The position numbers and the translations under genes are program-made. Shown one piece after another: positions 48,502-57,658 of a DNA stretch of 63,178 bases. Each line of letters opens with the position of its first letter. Within the stretch, counting starts at the first letter, position 1. The notes beneath the pieces are model-generated. The model was not told the DNA's origin, made no database searches, and was given only the letters and a program-made list of their open reading frames with translations. The stretch is from Natronospirillum operosum (GTDB lineage Bacteria; Pseudomonadota; Gammaproteobacteria; Pseudomonadales; Natronospirillaceae), in the NCBI RefSeq assembly GCF_004768465.1, contig NZ_SRMF01000001.1, positions 782,331 to 845,508 of the forward strand, given 5' to 3'.

Positions 48502-49092
48502 TCACTGCATGTCGACAATGGGTGTGAGCAGGGCCGGCACTTCTTCCGGGCGGATCAGGCCGAGGTGAAAACCCACGATCCGGCCTTCTGCATCGACCAC
48601 AAAGGTATGGGGCAGCCCCAGTTCATCACTGCCCAGCAGGCGGGTAACGGTGCGTGCATCCGCGTCGCCCACCAGCAGCGGATAGTTGATGCCGAACTCG
48701 CGGGCGAATGCGGAGACCGGTGCGGGGTCATCCATGCTCAGACCGATCACCGTCAGTTGGTCACCATGTTCAGCCTGGATGTCGATCAGCAATGGCACTT
48801 CTTCCCTGCAGGGGCCGCACCAGGTGGCCCAGACATTGATGATCATCGGCTGGCCGACCCATTCTCCAATGGCGCGCTCACGGCCCGACAGGTCTTCCAT
48901 GGTGAACGCCGGCAGGGTGTCGACGATCTGATCACGGGCCCAGGCCTGCACTCCGGGACCGGGCTCGGTGCCGGCGAGCGGACGATCTTCGGCTGTGCCA
49001 CCGGTCAGAGCGAGGTAGCCCAGAATCAGCAGGGTGCCCGTCAGCAGGGACAGCAGTGCGGTCAGTGACAGCAGCAGGGTAGGTTGCCTCAT
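48502..49092 (-). CDS. TlpA-like thioredoxin-fold protein
   Basis: 196 residues. An N-terminal membrane anchor (about 8-29) and a periplasmic redoxin domain (about 55-192) with the active site WCGPC (WATWCGPCREEVPLL). TlpA/ResA proteins reduce disulfides, including CuA and cytochrome c haem-binding cysteines. Its position upstream of coxB supports oxidase maturation, though that is inference. Confidence 0.92.
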   Translation of the reverse strand: MRQPTLLLSLTALLSLLTGTLLILGYLALTGGTAEDRPLAGTEPGPGVQAWARDQIVDTLPAFTMEDLSGRERAIGEWVGQPMIINVWATWCGPCREEVPLLIDIQAEHGDQLTVIGLSMDDPAPVSAFAREFGINYPLLVGDADARTVTRLLGSDELGLPHTFVVDAEGRIVGFHLGLIRPEEVPALLTPIVDMQ

Positions 49093-49169
49093 GAGTATCT
49101 GGCGACTCTGGCTGGAAAAGTGAGTGTGGGCACAGTATAAACGAGGCAGGTGTACTCAGGGAGATGTCC

Positions 49170-49775
49170 ATGCAGGTTTCAACGCGGCTGATGACACGAC
49201 TGGTCCTGTTGCTGTTGCTGGTTCTGTTCATGGCGCCGATCTTCTGGGCTCAGATAGCCGTGCAGCGTGGCTGGCTGGAGAATACGGAAAAGACCACCAA
49301 CTTTGGTGAGCGCCTGAAGAAACCGGTGGCCTTTATCCAGTTGGGGCCAATGCTGGACCACGGCCGGCTGGAGCCGCAGGAACTGTCGGCTTCCTGGTGG
49401 CTGGTCTATGTGCTGCCGAACCCCTGTACTGACAGCTGCAGGGTCCGTCTGACGCAGATCGAAGACATACTGGCGGCGGTGGATGCGCCAGCCGGGCGTG
49501 TACGGGCGCTGCTGCTGGATCCTTCTCCGGGCCGGGCCGAGGCGCTGCCGGTCGCCATGTCGGACTCGGTCGTGCATCTCGATGCCCACGCCAGTGCGAT
49601 CAATCGGGCGCTGGGCAGCTCGGAAGCGGTCGCGGTCCATGAGCCGGCAGGCGAGGCGGTGCAGGCACTGTATCTGATGAACCCGCAGGGCAGTCTGATG
49701 ATGAAATACAGTGCAGAGACAGAAGATGCCGCCCTGGTGGGCGGCATACGCAGTGATATCGAACGATTGCTGTAG
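49170..49775 (+). CDS. Membrane-anchored CxxxC protein (SCO-like, oxidase-linked)
   Basis: 201 residues. One N-terminal membrane helix (about 10-30) and a periplasmic domain with PCTDSC (CxxxC, as in SCO). The pattern resembles uncharacterised proteins encoded next to surf1 in Pseudomonas oxidase operons. The start is ATG at 49170 with AGGGAG six bases upstream; the ATG at 49164 touches that site. Divergent from the TlpA gene. A copper or redox function is likely but unproven. Confidence 0.85.
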   Translation: MQVSTRLMTRLVLLLLLVLFMAPIFWAQIAVQRGWLENTEKTTNFGERLKKPVAFIQLGPMLDHGRLEPQELSASWWLVYVLPNPCTDSCRVRLTQIEDILAAVDAPAGRVRALLLDPSPGRAEALPVAMSDSVVHLDAHASAINRALGSSEAVAVHEPAGEAVQALYLMNPQGSLMMKYSAETEDAALVGGIRSDIERLL

Positions 49776-49780
49776 CAGGA

Positions 49781-49800
49781 GGGCGGGCCGGAGCCCGCCC
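49781..49800. terminator. GC hairpin between convergent genes
   Basis: Perfect 8-bp stem GGGCGGGC / GCCCGCCC with a CGGA loop, between the CxxxC gene and the CBS gene. No T-run, so termination is only possible. Confidence 0.5.
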
Positions 49801-49803
49801 GGT

Positions 49804-50346
49804 TCAGGTGGCCAGTACAAAGACCAGAATCGACATCATCAGTGCATAGACGACAATGCCGCCGGCCAGCATCCAGAGCGGATAGTTGCGGCTGACACTG
49901 GCCTTGGTGCTGGCGGCCATGTCGTGCAGCATGTCGGGCCAGGTGTAGGACACGAAATCGCCCTGAGTAAATACTTTCTGCAGGCGTTCGTTTTCGTCGA
50001 CGACAGGCAGACGGCGGAAGCGCTTGTTTGACATCAGGCGCAGGCAATCCACTACATTGTCGGTTTCATGAGCCACATAGGGCTCCCGGGTCATCACTTC
50101 GGATACGGGAGTGGTGGCGGGGTCCTTCTTCTTGTTGACCAGACGGGTCATGATGTCGCGTTCTGACAAAATGCCCTTTACTGTCTGGTCGTCATCAACA
50201 ATGACGATACAGCCAAAGCCCTTGGCGCACATGGCATCCACGGCCTCCTGCACCGTGGTTGTGGCACTGCAGGTCAGTGGTTTGGGCATGTTCTTGAATT
50301 CAGGACGGTCGCGAAGCTGTCTTCTTATATGAATTGTATCTGCCAT
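49804..50346 (-). CDS. CBS-pair protein with C-terminal membrane helix
   Basis: 180 residues. Two CBS domains (about 20-75 and 85-140) bind adenine nucleotides in many proteins (GFGCIVIVDDDQTVKGILSERD; FRRLPVVDEN). A single C-terminal membrane helix (about 157-178) is a tail anchor, unusual for stand-alone CBS proteins. Function unknown. Convergent with the CxxxC gene and divergent from miaE. Confidence 0.88.
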   Translation of the reverse strand: MADTIHIRRQLRDRPEFKNMPKPLTCSATTTVQEAVDAMCAKGFGCIVIVDDDQTVKGILSERDIMTRLVNKKKDPATTPVSEVMTREPYVAHETDNVVDCLRLMSNKRFRRLPVVDENERLQKVFTQGDFVSYTWPDMLHDMAASTKASVSRNYPLWMLAGGIVVYALMMSILVFVLAT

Positions 50347-50532
50347 GTATGGCCGCTCCTTATAGCGTCTATGGGACTCTTGTCTCGTCTGGCGAACGCC
50401 GCCGGCATTGACTCAGATCAATGCACTCTGTGACGTCCATTGACACTTTCAATGTAGCTGCAAATATTTCAATCGGCAAAAAAGCGGAGTATTGTTCGCG
50501 CCGTTCAATAACCGCATCGAGAGGAGATCAGG

Positions 50533-51183
50533 GTGTCTGCAGTCGATGAACTGGCCAGGCCGGTAACGGAATTTCTGGGTGGTCCCACGCCGCAGGCCTG
50601 GATCAACTGGGCCCTGCAGCATCAGGACCTGATGCTGATCGATCATGCCCATTGCGAGAAGAAGGCGGCCTCGACGGCGCTCAGCCTGATGTATCGCTAT
50701 GTGGATGATTCGGCCTTCCTGAATCGGCTGAGCAAGCTGGCCCGTGAGGAACTGGTGCATTTCGAGCAGGTATTGCGCCTGCTGCGCCGGCGCGGCATTG
50801 CATATGACCATCTCAGCGCGGCCCCCTATGCTTCCGGGTTGATCGCCGAGGCCCGGCAGGAAGAGCCCTGGAAGCTGATTGACCGGCTGATCATCAGTGC
50901 CTTTATCGAGGCCCGTTCCTGTGAGCGGTTTGCCGCTGTGGCACCGCATCTGGACGATGAGCTGGCCACCTTCTACACCGGGTTGCTGCGCTCCGAGGCG
51001 CGGCATTTCGAGATCTATATTCAGCAGGCAGAGCGGGTGGCCGGTCAGGCCGGTATCAGCACCGAGTCAGTACAGGGCAGGGTGGCCGAGTTTCGCCAGC
51101 GGGAACTGGCACTGATCCAGGCTCCCGCTGACGAGTTCCGGTTTCACAGTGGCGTGCCGAGCGAGGCGTCGTCCGCTGCATAA
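50533..51183 (+). CDS. miaE: tRNA 2-methylthio-N6-isopentenyladenosine37 hydroxylase
   Basis: 216 residues. Di-iron carboxylate protein: CEKKAAS (E42), EELVHFE (E73/H76/E78), FIEARSCERF and EARHFEIY give the iron ligands. It hydroxylates the ms2i6A37 modification of tRNA. GTG start with GAGGAG six bases upstream. Its 3' end overlaps that of lpxH by 40 bases. Confidence 0.95.
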   Translation: MSAVDELARPVTEFLGGPTPQAWINWALQHQDLMLIDHAHCEKKAASTALSLMYRYVDDSAFLNRLSKLAREELVHFEQVLRLLRRRGIAYDHLSAAPYASGLIAEARQEEPWKLIDRLIISAFIEARSCERFAAVAPHLDDELATFYTGLLRSEARHFEIYIQQAERVAGQAGISTESVQGRVAEFRQRELALIQAPADEFRFHSGVPSEASSAA

Positions 51184-51893
51184 TTGAGGCGTTTGAGCAC
51201 CGGGGCACTGTTGTTGTCCCACTGACAGATCACGGCTTCGCCGTTGCGCCAATCGCCCAGCACATAGCGAGTGCCGTCCTCACCGAGCGGATGAAAAGCC
51301 GGCCGATGCGTATGACCGTGAATCAGATCCAGAGCCCCGTGGGTGGCCACCTGCTGCACGGTATACTCCTCATTCACATCCATGATGTCTTCCGGTTTGG
51401 TGGCGTTCTCGGTGGAAGACTGCTGGCGGGCCTGCTGGGCCATGGCCAGGCGTTCTTCCACTGTCTTGCCGAGAAAGTCCTGCTGCCAGCTGCGATTGCG
51501 CACGATCTGGCGGAATTGCATATAGGCCCTGTCATCGATGCAGAGGTGGTCGCCATGAATCAGCCAGGTGGGCCGGCCGTTGATGACCAGCATCTTGCCG
51601 TCGTGGTGAATCTGGATGTTGGCCAGCTCTGCAAACTGCTGCCCGACCAGGAAATCCCGGTTGCCAGGCACGAAATGCAGTGACACGCCTCTGGCGTGCA
51701 GCGGACGCAGCGCCTTGATCACGCCTTCCGCCACCGGGTTGGGGGCGTCGTCACCAATCCAGAAATCGAACAGGTCGCCCAGAATCCACAAGCTCTTGGT
51801 GGCCTCGGGCAGGCGCATGCACAGACGCTGAAAGCCTGCCAGCAGTTCGGGGTGCTCGGGGCTCAGGTGCAGGTCGGAGATCGCAAAGTGCAT
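51144..51893 (-). CDS. lpxH: UDP-2,3-diacylglucosamine diphosphatase
   Basis: 249 residues. Calcineurin-like phosphoesterase: SDLHL (D7, H9), GDLFDFW, GNRD, HGDH and HGHTHRP supply the metal site. It makes lipid X in the lipid A pathway, at the inner membrane. It shares one base with the ppiB stop and converges on miaE with a 40-base overlap. Co-transcription with ppiB and folD is likely. Confidence 0.96.
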   Translation of the reverse strand: MHFAISDLHLSPEHPELLAGFQRLCMRLPEATKSLWILGDLFDFWIGDDAPNPVAEGVIKALRPLHARGVSLHFVPGNRDFLVGQQFAELANIQIHHDGKMLVINGRPTWLIHGDHLCIDDRAYMQFRQIVRNRSWQQDFLGKTVEERLAMAQQARQQSSTENATKPEDIMDVNEEYTVQQVATHGALDLIHGHTHRPAFHPLGEDGTRYVLGDWRNGEAVICQWDNNSAPVLKRLNYAADDASLGTPL

Positions 51894-52396
51894 CAGTCTT
51901 CTTCTACCTTGACGGTTTCAATAACGACAGGCTCGGTCGGCACGTCATCATGCGGGCCGTTGCGACCAGTAGGCACGCTCTTGATTTCGTTGACCACATC
52001 CATGCCATCCACCACCCGACCAAAGGCAGCATAGCCCCAGCCCTGAGGTGATTCATTCTGATGGTTCAGAAAGTCGTTGCTGCCTACGTTGATGAAGAAC
52101 TGGCTGGTTGCCGAATGCGGGTCCATGGTACGTGCCATGGCTATGGTACCGACTTCGTTGTCGACACCATTGTTGGCTTCGTTCCTGATCGGCTCGCGCG
52201 TCGGTGTTTTCTGGTTCATGTCGGTGTCGAAACCGCCGCCCTGAACCATGAAGTGGCTGATGACCCGGTGAAAAATCAGGCCGTCGTAGAAGCCCTCTTT
52301 GGCATACTGGACAAAGTTGTCGACGGTCTCCGGGGCCTTGTCGGCATAGAGCTCCAATGTAATGGTGCCCTTGGAAGTCTGCATAATGGCTTTCAT
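51893..52396 (-). CDS. ppiB: Peptidyl-prolyl cis-trans isomerase B (cyclophilin)
   Basis: 167 residues, typical for PpiB (164). Cyclophilin motifs: [13 protein letters not shown], then ATSQFFINV and [15 protein letters not shown]. Cytoplasmic, no signal peptide. The open frame runs 40 codons further, but [16 protein letters not shown] is the family start. It overlaps lpxH by one base. Confidence 0.95.
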   Translation of the reverse strand: MKAIMQTSKGTITLELYADKAPETVDNFVQYAKEGFYDGLIFHRVISHFMVQGGGFDTDMNQKTPTREPIRNEANNGVDNEVGTIAMARTMDPHSATSQFFINVGSNDFLNHQNESPQGWGYAAFGRVVDGMDVVNEIKSVPTGRNGPHDDVPTEPVVIETVKVEED

Positions 52397-52496
52397 GAGT
52401 TGGACTGTCCTGGCTGTATATCTGGCTGCGCATGATGCCTCAAACCGCCCGCGACTGCCAGCCGGAGCAGTTGAGTCCGTGGCACGAGGCGGCGCA

Positions 52497-53363
52497 TCAG
52501 GGCTGGCCCAGCCCATGCAGTGTCGTGGCCGCGATATAGGTGTTCTCCATCAGAGTGGCCACCGTCATCGGGCCCACACCGCCGGGCACCGGCGTCATCC
52601 AGGCGGCGCGGCTTTGCGCCACCTCGAAATCCAGGTCACCCTTGAGGGTGCCGTCGTCCTGCCGGTTGATGCCGATGTCGATCACGGTGGCGCCGGGCTT
52701 GATCCAGTGCGCGTCCACGATACTGCGGTTGCCGACAGCGACGACCAGAATATCGGCCTGCTCGACATGGTGTTGCAGGCTCTGCGTAAAGCGATGGCAG
52801 ACGGTAATGGTGCAGCCGGCCAGCAACAGCTCCAGGGCCATGGGGCGGCCGACATGATTGGAGGCGCCGACAATCACCGCATGCTTGCCCGATACATTCT
52901 GCCCGGTGGCCTGCAGCAGGGTCATGACACCCTTGGGGGTGCAGGATTCCAGCATCGGAATGCGCACCGCGAGGCGCCCGACATTGTAGGGATGAAAACC
53001 GTCTACATCCTTGTCCGGGCGAATACGTTCGATGACCTTCTGTTCATCGATCTGTTCCGGCAGCGGCGACTGCACCAGGATGCCGTCAATGGTGGCATCG
53101 GCATTCAGTTGGTCAATCAGTTCCAGCAGCTCGTACTGGCTGGTGGTGTCCGGCAGGTCATGCGATACCGACTTGAAACCGATCTCGTCACAGCTGCGGC
53201 GTTTGGCGCCCACATATACCTGGCTGGCCGGATCGGCCCCGACCAGAATGACCGCCAGTCCGGGCGGGCGGTTGCCGGCGCTGGTCAGCTCTGTGACCCG
53301 GGTTTTCAATCGTGCTTTCAGGTCAGCGGCAATCTGCTTTCCGTCGATCAGCCTGGCAGTCAT
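52497..53363 (-). CDS. folD: Methylenetetrahydrofolate dehydrogenase/cyclohydrolase
   Basis: 288 residues (E. coli 288). Bifunctional enzyme of one-carbon metabolism: YVGAKRR with the catalytic Lys, [18 protein letters not shown] and [10 protein letters not shown] (NADP site). The start is set at MTARLIDG from family alignment; the open frame extends 33 codons upstream. The promoter region is shared with the divergent tRNA cluster. Confidence 0.97.
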   Translation of the reverse strand: MTARLIDGKQIAADLKARLKTRVTELTSAGNRPPGLAVILVGADPASQVYVGAKRRSCDEIGFKSVSHDLPDTTSQYELLELIDQLNADATIDGILVQSPLPEQIDEQKVIERIRPDKDVDGFHPYNVGRLAVRIPMLESCTPKGVMTLLQATGQNVSGKHAVIVGASNHVGRPMALELLLAGCTITVCHRFTQSLQHHVEQADILVVAVGNRSIVDAHWIKPGATVIDIGINRQDDGTLKGDLDFEVAQSRAAWMTPVPGGVGPMTVATLMENTYIAATTLHGLGQP

Positions 53364-53466
53364 GGTAGGGCATACTCCTGAATCAAGACGGGGCGTAGTT
53401 TCGCATGGCCTCAGCGCCAAGTACAAACTGTGGGCGTCAAAAACAGGCCCATTCGTATCCATTTGT

Positions 53467-53489
53467 TTTTGTTAATTTTTTTAACAAAA
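53467..53489. promoter_or_regulatory. AT-rich palindrome between folD and the tRNA cluster
   Basis: TTTTGTTAA, five T, TTAACAAAA: a perfect 9-bp dyad. It is 15 bases upstream of the tRNA -35, where an UP element would lie, and about 100 bases from folD. It may bind a regulator, IHF-like protein or alpha-CTD. Confidence 0.4.
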
Positions 53490-53503
53490 CCGGAGGCGTG
53501 CCA

Positions 53504-53532
53504 TTGACGACCACCCAAGCCCTGAGTATTAT
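53504..53532 (+). promoter_or_regulatory. Sigma-70 promoter of the tRNA cluster
   Basis: TTGACG (53504-53509), 17-base spacer and TATTAT (53527-53532), followed by a GC-rich discriminator (GCGCCGC), typical of stringently controlled stable-RNA promoters. Confidence 0.8.
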
Positions 53533-53560
53533 GCGCCGCACGCTGAACAGAGCGACACGT

Positions 53561-53637
<77 letters not shown>

Positions 53638-53661
53638 GCTAACCCAGCGGCAGTTACTCGA

Positions 53662-53738
53662 GCGCTCGTAGCTCAACTGGATAGAGCACCGGCCTTCTAA
53701 GCCGGGGGTCGCAGGTTCGAGTCCTGCCGGGCGCGCCA
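53662..53738 (+). tRNA. tRNA-Arg (anticodon TCT)
   Basis: 77 bases with CCA. Acceptor GCGCTCG pairs with CGGGCGC, anticodon stem CCGGC/GCCGG with loop CTTCTAA (anticodon TCT), reading AGA/AGG. Confidence 0.97.
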
Positions 53739-53772
53739 TTCGGTGTATTGTCCGTTTCAGCAAACAGTTATG

Positions 53773-53848
53773 GTGGGCGTAGCTCAGTTGGTAGAGCCCC
53801 GGATTGTGACTCCGGTGGTCGTGGGTTCAAGTCCCATCGTCCACCCCA
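53773..53848 (+). tRNA. tRNA-His (anticodon GTG)
   Basis: 76 bases with CCA; the G at 53772 is the G-1 that pairs with discriminator C73. Acceptor GTGGGCG/CGTCCAC, anticodon stem CCGGA/TCCGG, loop TTGTGAC (anticodon GTG). Confidence 0.97.
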
Positions 53849-53855
53849 TTTTTGA

Positions 53856-53887
53856 AAAACGCTGCGGCCGGCGGGCTGCGGCGTTTT
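53856..53887 (+). terminator. Terminator-like hairpin between tRNA-His and tRNA-Leu
   Basis: A 14-bp stem with two G-U pairs (AAAACGC ... GCGTTTT, loop GGCG) ending in TTTT. It lies only 7 bases before tRNA-Leu and would separate the first three tRNAs from it, unless read-through occurs. Confidence 0.6.
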
Positions 53888-53894
53888 CCGCTGT

Positions 53895-53979
53895 GCGGAT
53901 GTGGTGAAATTGGTATACACGCTGGATTTAGGTTCCAGTGCCGAAAGGCGTGTGAGTTCGAGTCTCACCATCCGCACCA
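53895..53979 (+). tRNA. tRNA-Leu (anticodon TAG)
   Basis: 85 bases with CCA and a class II variable arm (TGCCGAAAGGCG). Acceptor GCGGATG/CATCCGC, anticodon stem CTGGA/TCCAG with loop TTTAGGT (anticodon TAG). Confidence 0.97.
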
Positions 53980-54021
53980 CCCTTGTTTTAATGAGGGTTA
54001 TCGGAACCGGACTGTGCTCGG

Positions 54022-54050
54022 TTGATTATTGGTATCAGCAGCCTTAAAGT
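54022..54050 (+). promoter_or_regulatory. Candidate promoter of tig
   Basis: TTGATT (54022-54027), 17-base spacer, TAAAGT (54045-54050), about 45 bases before the tig ATG. Confidence 0.5.
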
Positions 54051-54095
54051 TCCCGCCCCGAAGCATGTTCAGTCAGAATACAGTGAGGATTTCCC

Positions 54096-55394
54096 ATGCA
54101 AGTGACCGTTGAGACGACCTCCGGTCTGGAACGCCGGATGACCATTAATGTCCCGGCGGACAAGGTCAACGCTGAAGTAGACAAGCGGGTCAAGGATACC
54201 GCGCGTCGTGTGCGCCTGGACGGTTTCCGCCCGGGCAAGGTGCCGGCCAGTGTGGTCAAGCAGCGTTTTGGCCCCAGCATCCGCGCCGAGGTGTTGCAGG
54301 ATGTGGTACGGGAGTCCTATGTGGAAGCATTGGACCAGGAGTCCATCACGCCAGCAGGCTACCCTCGCTTTGAAGACGTGAAAGATGAAGGCGAAGCGGT
54401 CCAGTTTGCCGCCGTGTTCGAAGTCTTCCCGGAGATCAGGCTGGGTGACTTCAGCAAGGTTGAAGTCGAGCGGTCGACAGTCGAAGTGACCGACGAGAAC
54501 GTCGAGCAGATGATCGAAAGCCTGCGTCAGCAGCGCGCCGAATACAATGATGTCGACCGTGCCGCGGCCAATGACGACAAAGTGGTTGCAGACTTTGTCG
54601 GCAAGATCGATGGCGAAGCATTTGACGGTGGCAGTGCCGAAGACCAGGAACTGATTCTGGGCAGCGGCCGCATGATTCCGGGTTTCGAGGAAGGCATTGT
54701 CGGTATCAAGCCGGGTGCGGAAAAGACCATAGAGGTGACCTTCCCGGAAGAGTATCAGAACAAGGATCTGGCCGGTAAGAAGGCCACCTTCGACATTACC
54801 CTGAAGAAGGTGCAGGCGCCGAGCCTGCCGGAACTGAACGAAGACTTCATCAAGGAACTGGGCGCCCGGGAAACCGATGTCGAAGCCTTCCGCCAGGAAG
54901 TGCGCGAGAACATGACGCGTGAAGCGCGTCAGGCCGTTCAGAGCAAGGTCAAGAATGACGTCATTAATCAGCTGATCGAAGCGTCCGAGTTCGATGCGCC
55001 GACGGCTCTGGTTGACCAGGAAATCCAGCGTCTGCGTCAGGAAGCCGTGCAGCAGTTCGGCGGTGGCCAGCAGATGGACCCGAACCAGTTGCCGCGTGAG
55101 CTCTTTGTCGAGCAGGCCGAGCGCCGGGTGCGCACGGGCCTGATCTTCTCCGAAGTGGCCAAGAAGCATGAACTGGAAGCGGATGACGAGTCCGTGCGGG
55201 CCCGGGTGGAAGAACTGGCCAGCGTCTATCAGGAACCGGAATCTGTCGTCAACTATTACATGAACAACCAGGAACAGCTGGCTCAGGTGCAGTCACTGGT
55301 GCTGGAAGACAAGGTAATAGAGCGTATCCTGCAGGATGCCAAGGTGACCGAGGTCCAGGCTGACTACTATGAAGCGGTGAAGCGCGACAATTAA
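54096..55394 (+). CDS. tig: Trigger factor
   Basis: 432 residues (E. coli 432). Ribosome-binding domain (1-about 115, with the FRPGKVP signature), FKBP-type PPIase domain (about 155-240) and the C-terminal chaperone cradle. Ribosome-associated folding factor for nascent chains. The order tig-clpP-clpX-lon-hupB-ppiD is classical. It ends in a strong terminator. Confidence 0.97.
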   Translation: MQVTVETTSGLERRMTINVPADKVNAEVDKRVKDTARRVRLDGFRPGKVPASVVKQRFGPSIRAEVLQDVVRESYVEALDQESITPAGYPRFEDVKDEGEAVQFAAVFEVFPEIRLGDFSKVEVERSTVEVTDENVEQMIESLRQQRAEYNDVDRAAANDDKVVADFVGKIDGEAFDGGSAEDQELILGSGRMIPGFEEGIVGIKPGAEKTIEVTFPEEYQNKDLAGKKATFDITLKKVQAPSLPELNEDFIKELGARETDVEAFRQEVRENMTREARQAVQSKVKNDVINQLIEASEFDAPTALVDQEIQRLRQEAVQQFGGGQQMDPNQLPRELFVEQAERRVRTGLIFSEVAKKHELEADDESVRARVEELASVYQEPESVVNYYMNNQEQLAQVQSLVLEDKVIERILQDAKVTEVQADYYEAVKRDN

Positions 55395-55428
55395 GCCGCT
55401 TCTCCGTCGGGCAGAAGGTTGAAATAAG

Positions 55429-55464
55429 AGCGGTCGTCCCAACAATGTGGTGACCGCTTTTTTT
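55429..55464 (+). terminator. Rho-independent terminator of tig
   Basis: Stem AGCGGTC (55429-55435) / GACCGCT (55452-55458) followed by seven T. Confidence 0.88.
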
Positions 55465-55473
55465 ATGGCAGCT

Positions 55474-55502
55474 TTGTGGACACGCCGGAATGGCATTATG
55501 CT
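55474..55502 (+). promoter_or_regulatory. Candidate promoter of clpP
   Basis: TTGTGG (55474-55479), 17-base spacer, TATGCT (55497-55502). It sits directly after the tig terminator. No convincing heat-shock sigma-32 motif seen. Confidence 0.4.
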
Positions 55503-55540
55503 GTGAGGGTGTTCATCGCAGGTACAGGAGTTCCCGTTTC

Positions 55541-56170
55541 ATGACCTCATACAATCAGGCAGAGGAAAACGCCATGCAGACTTCAAACGCTCTGGTCCCC
55601 ATCGTTATTGAACAGACATCCCGGGGCGAGCGCTCGTTTGATATCTATTCGCGTCTGCTGAAAGAGCGTGTCATCTTCCTGACCGGTCAGGTCGAGGACC
55701 ATATGGCCAATCTGATAGTGGCTCAGATGCTGTTCCTGGAGTCAGAGAATCCGGACAAGGATATTCACCTGTACATCAACTCTCCAGGGGGCGCTGTGAC
55801 TGCCGGCATGTCGATCTATGACACCATGCAGTTCATCAAGCCGGACGTGAGCACCATGTGTATCGGTCAGGCTGCCAGCATGGGCGCCTTCCTGCTCGCG
55901 GCAGGGGCCAAGGGCAAGCGCTATGTGCTGCCGCACTCCCGGGTCATGATTCACCAGCCGCTGGGTGGCTATCAGGGCCAGGCGTCTGATATCGAGATTC
56001 ACGCCAAGGAAATCCTGAAGATCAAGAGAACCCTCAACGAACGTCTGGCCGAACATACTGGGCGTGATCTTGAGGACATCGAGCGCGATACGGATCGCGA
56101 CAATTTCATGGATGCTGAAACAGCCAAGGACTACGGTCTGGTTGATGCAGTGTTGAGCCAGCGCGACTGA
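55541..56170 (+). CDS. clpP: ATP-dependent Clp protease proteolytic subunit
   Basis: 209 residues. Ser protease triad S113 (GQAASMGAF), H138 (MIHQPLGG) and D187 ([10 protein letters not shown]). It forms the tetradecameric degradation chamber that works with ClpX (next gene) or ClpA. The start is ATG at 55541 after an AGGAG site; the open frame starts 17 codons earlier. Confidence 0.96.
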   Translation: MTSYNQAEENAMQTSNALVPIVIEQTSRGERSFDIYSRLLKERVIFLTGQVEDHMANLIVAQMLFLESENPDKDIHLYINSPGGAVTAGMSIYDTMQFIKPDVSTMCIGQAASMGAFLLAAGAKGKRYVLPHSRVMIHQPLGGYQGQASDIEIHAKEILKIKRTLNERLAEHTGRDLEDIERDTDRDNFMDAETAKDYGLVDAVLSQRD

Positions 56171-56287
56171 TTGGCGAGCAGATGTACCCGACTGGCAGGA
56201 AATATTCGCTCAGTCCTGCAGTCTGACTTGCAAATTAGCAGTCGCCGCTGCATCTTTATCGAGTAACACGCGTACCGGAGTAATTTG

Positions 56288-57580
<1,293 letters not shown>

Positions 57581-57610
57581 CACGCTCTCCGACAGTGCAG
57601 AATACTGTCC

Positions 57611-57632
57611 CGCCGGGGGTTGTCCCCCGGCG
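57611..57632 (+). other. GC-rich hairpin between clpX and lon
   Basis: CGCCGGGGG (57611-57619), loop TTGT, CCCCCGGCG (57624-57632): a perfect 9-bp stem without a T-run, in the 78-base gap. Possible attenuator or RNA-stabilising element. Confidence 0.6.
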
Positions 57633-57658
57633 CAACCTGACCAATCGTTTGGATTAGC

